NCBI RefSeq assembly: GCF_014490485.1
Contig: NZ_JACTVA010000008.1
Location: 1-64,000 of the forward strand
DNA: 64,000 bases
Source: Teichococcus aerophilus
GTDB taxonomy: Bacteria > Pseudomonadota > Alphaproteobacteria > Acetobacterales > Acetobacteraceae
Direction of reading: 5' to 3'
Within the stretch, counting starts at the first letter, position 1. Each line of letters opens with the position of its first letter. Both the position numbers and the translations under genes were made by a program. Below are positions 7,853 to 14,925 of this stretch, in pieces. The notes beneath the pieces are model-generated. The model made no database searches and was not told where the DNA came from. It worked only from the letters and a program-made list of their open reading frames with translations.

Positions 7853-9680
7853 CGGCGCGCTCCAGTTCATCGATGAAGCCGGAAATCACATTCAATCCTT
7901 TGTGCCAGAAGGCAGGGTCGGCGGCGTTCAGGCCGAAGGGTGCCAGCAGCTCCTTGTGCCGCAGCGTGCCACCGGCCTTCAGCAGGTCGAGATACTTGGC
8001 CTGGAAGTCCTTCACGCCACCCTCCTGGAACACACCGTACAGCGCATTCACCAGGCAATCGCCGAACGCATAGGCGTAGACATAGAACGGCGAGTGGATG
8101 AAGTGCGGGATGTAGGACCAGTAGATCTCGTAATCCGGCGTGAACTCGAAGGCCGGGCCGAGGCTCTCCACCTGCACCTGCATCCACAGCGCGCCGATCT
8201 CCTCGCGCGACAGCTCGCCCTTGCGGCGGGCGTCGTGCAGCAGCGTCTCGAACCGGTAGAAGGCGATCTGCCGCACAACCGTGTTCAGCATGTCCTCCAC
8301 CTTGCCGGCCAGCAGGGCGCGGCGGCGCTTCGGGTCCTTCTCCGCGTCGAGCACGGCGCGGAAGGTCAGCATCTCGCCGAACACGCTGGCGGTCTCAGCC
8401 AGGGTCAGCGGCGTGCCGGACATCAGGTAGCCCCGGTCGGCGGCCAGAACCTGATGCACGCCATGGCCCAGCTCGTGCGCCAGGGTCATCACGTCGCGCG
8501 ACTTGCCGTGGTAGTTCAGCAGCAGATACGGGTGGGCGCTGGGCACCGTCGGGTGGGCGAAGGCGCCGGACGCCTTGCCGGGGCGCAGAGCGGCGTCGAT
8601 CCACGGCTTGTCGAAGAAGCGCTGGCCAATCCGGCCCAGCTCCGGGTCGAAGGAGGCATAGGCGGCCAGCACGCGGTCCCGCGCGGCATCCCAAGGGATG
8701 TTGCTATCGTCCTCGTCCGGCAGCGGGGCGTTGCGGTCCCAATGCTGCAGCTTGGGCAGGCCCAGCCACTTCGCCTTCATGGCGTAGTAGCGATGGGACA
8801 GCGCCGGGAAGCTGGAGACAACGGCGCTGACCAGCGCGTCCACCACCTCATCCTCCACCATGTTGGCGCGGTTGCGGCTGCTGCCGGGGCGCGGGTACTG
8901 CCGCCAGCCGTCGACGATCTCCTTGTCCTTGGCCAGGGTGTTGGTGATCAACGTGAACAGGCGCGCCTTCTCGCCGAACGCCGCCGAGACGCCCTTGGCT
9001 GCGGCTTCCCGCACTCCGCGATTGCGGTCCGACAGCTTGTTCAGGGCGCCGGAGACGTTGAGCGTCTCGCCCGCCACCGTCACCTCCATGCCGGCGATCG
9101 TCTCATCGAACAGGCGGTTCCAGGCGCTGCGGCCGGTCACCTCCTTCTCGTGCAACAGCCGCTCCGCCTCGTCCGAGAGCTGGTGCGGGCGGAACACGCG
9201 CAGGTCGCGCAGGAAGGGGCGGTAATGGGCCAGGGCCTTGCTTTTGCCGAGCTTGGCTTCCAGCACCTGGTCCTCCAGCTTGTTCAGCTCCAGCGTGAAG
9301 AACAGCAGGTGGGAGGAGATGGTGGTCACCCGCTCCTGCATCGTCTGGTAGAAGCGGCCATTCGCCGCGTCCTGCGCGTCGCCGGAGAAGACGAGCTGGG
9401 CGAAGGACATCACCCGCCCCAGCACTTCCTCGATCCGCTCATAGGCAGCGATGGCTTCGGCCAGGGCGTCGCCGGAGAGCTTCTCCAGCTTGCCGGCATG
9501 CGCGTCTTGGAACACCCGCGCGTCGGCATCGGCCTGCCGCAGGTCGGCCTCCAGCTTCGGGTCAGCGGCGCCATCATAGAGGTCGGACAGGTCCCAGGCC
9601 GGCAGAGCTGCGTCTCCCCCAGCGCCGTGGGGGCGGGAAGCGGTGTCGCGGGCGGGCTGGCGGAGAGGAGGAAACTGCAC
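7845..9680 (-). CDS. pepF: M3 family oligoendopeptidase (PepF-like)
   Basis: A 611-residue zinc oligopeptidase that degrades short peptides in the cytoplasm. The zinc motif HELGH is present as LAHELGHGVHQV at about residue 400, followed by the family pattern GTPLTLAETASVFGEML that contributes the third zinc ligand. Length matches PepF (about 600). The first codon appears to be GTG (MQFPPLRQP) because no ATG occurs before the conserved fold. The stop overlaps the ABC1 kinase start, so the pair is an operon, an arrangement I infer to be translational coupling rather than a shared pathway. Confidence 0.92.
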   Translation of the reverse strand: MQFPPLRQPARDTASRPHGAGGDAALPAWDLSDLYDGAADPKLEADLRQADADARVFQDAHAGKLEKLSGDALAEAIAAYERIEEVLGRVMSFAQLVFSGDAQDAANGRFYQTMQERVTTISSHLLFFTLELNKLEDQVLEAKLGKSKALAHYRPFLRDLRVFRPHQLSDEAERLLHEKEVTGRSAWNRLFDETIAGMEVTVAGETLNVSGALNKLSDRNRGVREAAAKGVSAAFGEKARLFTLITNTLAKDKEIVDGWRQYPRPGSSRNRANMVEDEVVDALVSAVVSSFPALSHRYYAMKAKWLGLPKLQHWDRNAPLPDEDDSNIPWDAARDRVLAAYASFDPELGRIGQRFFDKPWIDAALRPGKASGAFAHPTVPSAHPYLLLNYHGKSRDVMTLAHELGHGVHQVLAADRGYLMSGTPLTLAETASVFGEMLTFRAVLDAEKDPKRRRALLAGKVEDMLNTVVRQIAFYRFETLLHDARRKGELSREEIGALWMQVQVESLGPAFEFTPDYEIYWSYIPHFIHSPFYVYAYAFGDCLVNALYGVFQEGGVKDFQAKYLDLLKAGGTLRHKELLAPFGLNAADPAFWHKGLNVISGFIDELERADG

Positions 9681-9781
9681 GGGACGCCTTGCGGTTGTGG
9701 TTCTCTATCCCCCGATATAAGCCCATCTCCGGGTAGACCAAGCATCCGGCACCGGGAAGTGTGCGGAGATGAGGGAGGAAC

Positions 9782-11488
9782 ATGGCGTCCGACGAGAAGT
9801 GGAACAGCCTGCCGGGCATGATGCTCGGCCTGGCACGCCAATGGCCGGAACGGCCGATGCTGCGCTTCTGGCGCGGCGGCGGCTGGCAGCGGATGAGCTG
9901 GGCGGAATACGCCATGGCCGTTGCCTCCGTCGCGGCCGGCCTGCGCCAGAAGGGCGTCTGCCCGGGTGACCGGGTGCTGCTGGTCTCGGAGAACCGCCCG
10001 GAATTCCTCATCGCCGACACCGCCATCATGGCCATCGGCGCCGTCTCGGTCCCCACCTACACCACCAACACCAAGGCGGACCACGCGCATATCCTGAAGG
10101 ATTCCGGGGCGCGGGCGGCCATCGTCTCCTCCGCCAAGCTGGCGCGCACCCTGGCGGAGGCCGCCGGACTGGGCGGGCTGGACCTGCTGGTGGCGATGGA
10201 GGAGGCCGAGGATACCGTGCCCTGGGCCGAGCTGGCGGCGACGCCGCCGGACCTGGCGATGCTGGTGGCGGAGGTGGAGCACATCCCGCCCGGCCGCCTG
10301 GCCTGCCTGATCTATACCTCCGGCACCGGGGGCGCGCCGAAGGGCGTGATGCTGCCGCACCGGGCGATGCTGGCCAACCGGCATGGCGTCTCGGACTTCA
10401 TCCACGCGCTGAAGCTGCCGCAGGATGCCTGCTACCTCTCCTTCCTGCCGCTCTCCCACGCCTATGAGCATACGGTCGGCGGCTTCCTGCTGCCGTCCTT
10501 CGGCATCGAGGTGGTGTACAGCCGCGGCGCCGAGAAGCTGGCGGCCGAGTTGCAGCAGGTCAGTCCCGCCGTCGTTACCTCCGTGCCCCGACTGTTCGAG
10601 GTACTGCGCGCCCGCATCCTGGCCGGGCTGGAGAAGGACTCCCCCTTCAAGCGCCGGCTGTTCGACAAGGCGGTCAGCCTTGGCCTGCGCAAGCAGGACG
10701 GCCCGCCGCTGCGGCTGTGGGAACAGGTGCAGGACGCGGTGCTGGACCGCCTGGTGCGGGACAAGGTGCGGGCCCGCTTCGGCGGCAAGCTGCGCGCCTT
10801 CGTCTCCGGCGGGGCGCGGCTGGACCCGGGGCTGTCCGGCTTCTTCATCGCCCTCGGCATCCCGCTGATCCAGGGCTATGGGCAGACCGAGGCCGGGCCG
10901 GTCATCAGCGTCAACGTGCCGTGGGACAACCGCCGCCATACGGTCGGCCGCGTGCTGGAAGGCGTGGAGGCGACGATCGCCGCGGATGGCGAGGTGCTGG
11001 TGCGCGGCCCGCTGGTGATGGACGGCTACTGGAACAACCCGGACGCCACCGCCGGCGCGCTGATCGACCGCCAGGATGGCGGCGCGCCCTGGCTGCATAC
11101 CGGCGACGTGGGCGAGATCACGCAAGGCTACCTGCGCATCACCGACCGCAAGCGGGACATCATCAAGACCCTGGGCGGCGACATGGTCAGCCCCGCCAAG
11201 CTGGAAGGGATGCTGATGGCCGAGCCGGAGATCACCCAGGCGGTGGTGGCCGGCGATGGCCGCCCCGGCATCGCCGCCCTGGTGGTGGCGGCCGAGGGGC
11301 AGGAGGAAAACGTGGCGAAGGCGGTGGCCCGGGTGAACGGCCGCCTCTCCTCCATCGAGCGTATCCGCCACACGCTGACGCTGCCGCCCTTCACGCTGGA
11401 GGACGGGTTGCTGACGCCGACGATGAAGATCAAGCGCAAGGCGGTGCTGCAGGTGCATGCGGCGGCGCTCGACCGGATCTACGGCTGA
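9782..11488 (+). CDS. Long-chain acyl-CoA synthetase / AMP-binding ligase
   Basis: A 568-residue AMP-forming ligase. The phosphate-binding loop YTSGTGGAPKGVML is at about residues 177-190, the adenine motif is GYGQTEAGP, and the hinge/ATP motif WLHTGDVGEI…ITDRKRDIIK is near 440-462. The family activates a carboxylic acid, usually a fatty acid, to acyl-CoA through an acyl-AMP. The short final domain fits long-chain acyl-CoA ligases of the FadD15/AMP-binding type. GAGGGAGGAAC lies just before the ATG. Its TGA overlaps the ATG of the next gene (TGATG). Substrate chain length cannot be read from sequence. Confidence 0.93.
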   Translation: MASDEKWNSLPGMMLGLARQWPERPMLRFWRGGGWQRMSWAEYAMAVASVAAGLRQKGVCPGDRVLLVSENRPEFLIADTAIMAIGAVSVPTYTTNTKADHAHILKDSGARAAIVSSAKLARTLAEAAGLGGLDLLVAMEEAEDTVPWAELAATPPDLAMLVAEVEHIPPGRLACLIYTSGTGGAPKGVMLPHRAMLANRHGVSDFIHALKLPQDACYLSFLPLSHAYEHTVGGFLLPSFGIEVVYSRGAEKLAAELQQVSPAVVTSVPRLFEVLRARILAGLEKDSPFKRRLFDKAVSLGLRKQDGPPLRLWEQVQDAVLDRLVRDKVRARFGGKLRAFVSGGARLDPGLSGFFIALGIPLIQGYGQTEAGPVISVNVPWDNRRHTVGRVLEGVEATIAADGEVLVRGPLVMDGYWNNPDATAGALIDRQDGGAPWLHTGDVGEITQGYLRITDRKRDIIKTLGGDMVSPAKLEGMLMAEPEITQAVVAGDGRPGIAALVVAAEGQEENVAKAVARVNGRLSSIERIRHTLTLPPFTLEDGLLTPTMKIKRKAVLQVHAAALDRIYG

Positions 11489-12060
11489 TGCGGCTGCATC
11501 TGACGGGTGCCTCCGGCACCGGCACCAGCACGCTGGGTGCCGCCCTGGCCACGCGGCTGGGCTGCCCCTGCGTGGACAGCGACGACGCATTGTGGGAGCG
11601 GACGGACCCGCCCTTCACCCGGCTGCGTCCCGTCGCTGACCGGCTGGCCTGGCTGCAGGCCGCCCTGCCGGAAGGCGGTGCGGCGGATCGCTGGGTGGTG
11701 GCGGGCTCCATGGTCGGGTGGGGCGACCAGTTGCTGCCGAGCCTGAACCTGGTGGTGTATCTGAGCCTGGAGGCCGGGTCCCGCATGGAGCGCCTGCGGG
11801 CGCGGGAGGCGGCGCGCTACGGTGCCCGCATCACGCGCGGTGGCGACATGGCAGCCAACAGCGCCGCCTTCCTGGCCTGGGCCGCCGCTTACGACACCGC
11901 CGGGCCGAAGCAGCGCAGCCGCAGCCTGCACGAAGCCTGGCTGCGGGACCTGCCCTGCCCCGTGCTGCGGCTGGATTCGGCCGCGCCGGTCGACGAGTTG
12001 GCCGACGCGGTCATGGCGCATCCGGCCATTGGGCAGAGCCCGGGATTGTTGTTCCGATAA
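11488..12060 (+). CDS. P-loop NTPase-like protein with degenerate Walker A
   Basis: A 190-residue adenylate-kinase-like protein. The N-terminal loop is GASGTGTSTLG (residues 7-17): in a standard Walker A (GxxxxGK[ST]) the position before Ser would be Lys, but here it is Thr, so nucleotide hydrolysis may be weak, altered or lost. A DSDDALW acidic motif follows, as in shikimate/gluconate kinase-type proteins, and there is an Arg-rich lid-like stretch (RLRAREAARYGARITRGG). It overlaps the acyl-CoA ligase by one base, indicating co-translation. Function unknown; some database families contain the same GASGxGT loop. Confidence 0.75.
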   Translation: MRLHLTGASGTGTSTLGAALATRLGCPCVDSDDALWERTDPPFTRLRPVADRLAWLQAALPEGGAADRWVVAGSMVGWGDQLLPSLNLVVYLSLEAGSRMERLRAREAARYGARITRGGDMAANSAAFLAWAAAYDTAGPKQRSRSLHEAWLRDLPCPVLRLDSAAPVDELADAVMAHPAIGQSPGLLFR

Positions 12061-12121
12061 CGAACTGTTTGGCGGTAGAACGGCGTTCGGGAAGCCCCCG
12101 ACACGCCAGGAGGATGCCGCC

Positions 12122-12547
12122 ATGCCCTCGCCGGGTGAGATACTACGCCTGTGGTACGAAGAGGTCTGGAACCAGCGAGACGCCGAGAAGGTCCCGCGCT
12201 ACCTAGCGCCGGACGGCATCATCCACGCCCTGGATGTCGCCGGCGATGGCGCGCAGGGCGCGGAGGCGTTCCTGGCGTTCCAGCACCAACTGCTGCAGAG
12301 CTTCCCGGACCTGCGTTTCACCGTGCATGACGTGGTGGAGAATGGCGACTGGGCGGCGGGCCGCTGGTCGGCCGAGGCGACGCATAGCGGCGACGGCTTC
12401 GGGGTGAGCGCGACGGGGGAGCCGGTCAAGTTCACCGGCATGTCGATGGTCCGCGCGTCCGGTGGACAGATCGTCGAGGCCTGGAACGAATGGGACCGGA
12501 TCAGGCTGGCAACCACCTGCCGGATGGTGATGCCCGCATCCGGGTAA
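12122..12547 (+). CDS. SnoaL-like (ester cyclase / NTF2-fold) protein
   Basis: A 141-residue protein of the SnoaL-like polyketide cyclase superfamily: EILRLWYEEVWNQRDAEKV, then FPDLRFTVHDVVENGDWAAGRWS and a closing strand IVEAWNEWDRI. The family folds as an NTF2-like cone and includes cyclases, isomerases and many unassigned proteins. AGGAGG (12108-12113) sits 8 bases before the ATG, a strong site that fixes this start over a longer frame. It lies 61 bases after the P-loop gene and ends 3 bases before repeat copy B. Confidence 0.85.
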   Translation: MPSPGEILRLWYEEVWNQRDAEKVPRYLAPDGIIHALDVAGDGAQGAEAFLAFQHQLLQSFPDLRFTVHDVVENGDWAAGRWSAEATHSGDGFGVSATGEPVKFTGMSMVRASGGQIVEAWNEWDRIRLATTCRMVMPASG

Positions 12548-12550
12548 GGC

Positions 12551-12634
12551 CGCGATGGCTTAGGGCGGAATCACCGAAAGCCTGAATCACGCGACCAGAC
12601 ACAGTCAGAGCATGGTGTGTGAACGACTATGAGC
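12551..12634 (+). repeat. Dispersed intergenic repeat, copy B
   Basis: About 84 bases on the plus strand between two convergent genes. It contains the first hairpin unit GGCTT…AAGCC, the core TGAATCACGCGACCAGAC and the second unit AGAGCATGGTGTGTGAACG. The core matches copy A at nearly every base. The outer termini are more decayed than in copies C and D (no good AGCGTGAT end). Confidence 0.7.
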
Positions 12635-12729
12635 GCGTCAAGCTCCGGCGCGCGTTGGCCTCAGCGTCGTCCTGGAAAGGCAGCAAAAGATCAGGCCGCG
12701 CCGCGGAACTCCGCGGCACGGCCCGCGCA

Positions 12730-13032
12730 TCACATGCCGAGGGCGCGGCGGTACAGGTCCAGCAGGGTTTCCTGCTCTTCCACATCCGCCGGCTCCTGCT
12801 TGCGGATGCGGATGATCTGGCGGATCACCTTCACCTCGAAGCCTGCCGACTTCGCCTCGGAGAAGATATCCTTGATGTCGTCGGCCAGCGCCTTGCGCTC
12901 TTCCTCCAGCCGCTCCACCCGCTCGATGATCGAGCGCAGGCGGTCGACGGCAATGCCGCCTACTTCGCTTTCGGGGTCGGCGGCCTGGCGGTCGCGGCTG
13001 GCCTTCGCGTCCTGTTCGTCGAAATCGCTCAT
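12730..13032 (-). CDS. DUF2312 / GapR family DNA-binding protein
   Basis: A 100-residue protein matching the DUF2312 (UPF0335) family, whose Caulobacter member GapR is a nucleoid-associated protein that binds overtwisted DNA. Diagnostic features are a long coiled coil (LRSIIERVERLEEERKALAD) and the conserved segment GFEVKVIRQIIRIRKQ, ending DLYRRALGM. The ATG at 13032 is preferred over a TTG one codon earlier because GGAGACC is well placed upstream. The family is almost exclusive to Alphaproteobacteria. It sits alone, convergent with the SnoaL-like gene. Confidence 0.9.
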   Translation of the reverse strand: MSDFDEQDAKASRDRQAADPESEVGGIAVDRLRSIIERVERLEEERKALADDIKDIFSEAKSAGFEVKVIRQIIRIRKQEPADVEEQETLLDLYRRALGM

Positions 13033-13108
13033 CAAGGGTCTCCGGACAGTGCAGCGAACGAGGCCGGCGCCATCGCGGGCGCCGGGGCGCGCGGTATAGC
13101 TTGGCGGA

Positions 13109-13129
13109 GGGAGGGGGGCAAACCCTCCC
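13109..13129 (-). terminator. Inverted repeat after the DUF1244 gene, weak terminator
   Basis: GGGAGGG (13109-13115) and CCCTCCC (13123-13129) can form a 7-bp hairpin about 70 bases after the DUF1244 stop, before the next minus-strand gene. No clear T-run follows. Confidence 0.28.
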
Positions 13130-13199
13130 TTCCCTCGTTACGCGGCTGATCCTTGCAAGCCTGGGCTCGAATGTCCGGGCCCGGCATGCCCGGCGGCGC

Positions 13200-13505
13200 T
13201 CAGTGGCCCGGGTTGCTGGCGGCCAGCTTCGCCTTCTGCTCCGGCGTCGCCTCGATCTGGTGCTTGGCCTGCCACTCCTTATAGGGCATGCCGTAGACGA
13301 TCTCCCGCGCCTCGGGGTCGGTCAGCGGGATGCCCTGGCCTTCCGCCGCCTCGCGGTACCAGCGGCTGAGGCAGTTGCGGCAGAAGCCGGCCAGATTCAT
13401 CAGGTCGATATTCTGCACGTCCGACCGCTCGCGCAAATGCTCCACCAGCCGGCGGAACGCGGCGGCCTCAAGCTCGGTACGGGTGGTCTCGATATCGCTG
13501 GTCAT
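13200..13505 (-). CDS. DUF1244 family protein
   Basis: A 101-residue protein of the DUF1244 family, recognised by the central segment LMNLAGFCRNCLSRWY followed by ADPEAREIVYGMPYKEW-like sequence (here TDPEAREIVYGMPYKEW). The FCRNC cysteine pair is conserved in the family and could bind a metal, but no function is known to me. The chosen ATG gives MTSDIETTRTELE; a longer frame upstream is arginine/alanine rich without motifs. It follows the aminotransferase gene by 96 bases on the same strand. Confidence 0.88.
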   Translation of the reverse strand: MTSDIETTRTELEAAAFRRLVEHLRERSDVQNIDLMNLAGFCRNCLSRWYREAAEGQGIPLTDPEAREIVYGMPYKEWQAKHQIEATPEQKAKLAASNPGH

Positions 13506-13600
13506 GGGCGGTGGCCCTCCTGTTCCCCGCACAGGTGGGGCAGGAGGGCGGTCCGGTTCAAGTCTTGCGCTGCCGCGCCCTGGTCCCGAAGCGCAGGCGT

Positions 13601-14785
13601 TCAGGCGTTGCCGGCCAGGTAATCCATTGCCGCCTGCACGCCGCCGGCCTTGTGGGGTACCCCGGCCAGGCGCAGGCCCATCTCGACCCCCGTCAACGTG
13701 CCCAGCACCTGCAGGTCGCCGATATCGCCCAGGTGGCCGATGCGGAACACGCGGTCGTTCAACCGGCCGAGGCCGTTGCCCAGGCTCATGTTGAAGCGCT
13801 CCAGGATGGTGGCGCGCAGCGCGTTGGCGGAGTGGCCCTCGGGCAGGCGCACGGCCGTCAGCACCGGGGAAAGGTGGCGCGGGTCCTCGCACTGCACCTC
13901 CAGCCCCCAGGCGCGCACGGCGCGGCGGGTGGCCTCGCCATGGCGTTCATGGCGGGCGAAGACATTCTCCAGCCCCTCGGCGTAGAGCAGGTCCAGCGCC
14001 GTATCCAGCGCGTAGAGCATGTTGGTGGCCGGGGTGTAGGGGAAGTAGCCGGTGGCATTGCTGGCCAGCATCGGCTTCCAGTCCCAGAAGCTGCGCGGCA
14101 GCTTTGCCGTCTCGCTGGCCTTCAGCGCCTTCTCCGACACCGCGTTGAAGGAGAGGCCCGGCGGCAGCATCAGCCCCTTCTGGGAGCCGGAAACCGTCAC
14201 GTCCACCCGCCACTCGTCATGCTTGTATTCGACCGAGCCGAGGGAGGAGATGGTGTCCACCAGCAGCAGCGCCGGGTGCCTGGCGGCGTCCATGGCCGCG
14301 CGCACCTCATCGATCCGGCTGGTGGCGCCGGTGCTGGTCTCGTTATGTACCACCGCCACCGCCTTGATGGTGTGGGCGGTGTCGGCGCGCAGCCGCTCGC
14401 CGATCGCGTCCACATCGGCGCCGCGGCGCCAGTCGGTCTCGATGAAGACGGGCTTCACGCCCAGGCGCTCCGCCATCTCCCGCCACAGGCTGGCGAACTG
14501 GCCGGTCTCGCACATCAGCACCGTGTCGCCAGGAGAGAGGGTGTTGACCAGGGCCGCTTCCCACGCACCGGTGCCGGAAGCCGGATAGATGATCACCGGG
14601 CCCTTGGTGCCGAAGACCGGCTTCACCTTCTCCAGCAACTGCTTGCCGAACAGGCCGAAATCCGGGCCACGATGGTCCATGGTCGGATTGTCCATCGCCC
14701 GCAGCACCTTGTCCGGCACGTTGGACGGGCCGGGGATCTGCAGGAAATGCCGCCCGGCGACGGGCTTGGACTGGAAATAGGCCAT
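13601..14785 (-). CDS. Serine/alanine–glyoxylate aminotransferase (class V PLP enzyme)
   Basis: A 394-residue class V aminotransferase. The N-terminus LQIPGPSNVPDKVLRAM and NPTMDHRGPDF matches serine-glyoxylate transaminases (SgaA type), and the PLP lysine is in VSGSQKGLMLPPG (around residue 200). It should move an amino group from serine, alanine or aspartate to glyoxylate, making glycine. Divergent from it, 140 bases away, is an FAD/Fe-S 2-hydroxyacid dehydrogenase, so the pair could handle glycolate/glyoxylate or hydroxyacid-derived carbon. The related BhcA uses aspartate; the donor here cannot be settled from sequence. Confidence 0.9.
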   Translation of the reverse strand: MAYFQSKPVAGRHFLQIPGPSNVPDKVLRAMDNPTMDHRGPDFGLFGKQLLEKVKPVFGTKGPVIIYPASGTGAWEAALVNTLSPGDTVLMCETGQFASLWREMAERLGVKPVFIETDWRRGADVDAIGERLRADTAHTIKAVAVVHNETSTGATSRIDEVRAAMDAARHPALLLVDTISSLGSVEYKHDEWRVDVTVSGSQKGLMLPPGLSFNAVSEKALKASETAKLPRSFWDWKPMLASNATGYFPYTPATNMLYALDTALDLLYAEGLENVFARHERHGEATRRAVRAWGLEVQCEDPRHLSPVLTAVRLPEGHSANALRATILERFNMSLGNGLGRLNDRVFRIGHLGDIGDLQVLGTLTGVEMGLRLAGVPHKAGGVQAAMDYLAGNA

Positions 14786-14843
14786 GGTGATCGTTCTCCC
14801 TGGCCGACAGCCCTACCCGCCATCCATCGCATCCGCCAATGAG

Positions 14844-14871
14844 TTCGGCTTGTCGGATTGATGAGTATTAT
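14844..14871 (+). promoter_or_regulatory. Possible sigma70-type promoter for the FAD/Fe-S dehydrogenase
   Basis: TTCGGC (14844-14849) and TATTAT (14866-14871) are separated by 16 bases and lie 55 bases before the start codon, in the most AT-rich part of the divergent gap. Only a partial match to consensus. Confidence 0.35.
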
Positions 14872-14925
14872 AGATCGGACAGCGGCAGGGCGCCCGGCTA
14901 GGCTGGCCGGCAAGAAGGAAGCTCC

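Noticed and set aside
7329-9821. An 830-codon plus-strand frame opposite the M3 peptidase
   Set aside because: Antisense to a gene with an HELGH motif; no recognisable domain of its own.
9410-11590. A 726-codon frame on the minus strand opposite the acyl-CoA ligase
   Set aside because: Composition is typical of an antisense shadow, and it conflicts with the well-supported ligase and M3 peptidase genes.
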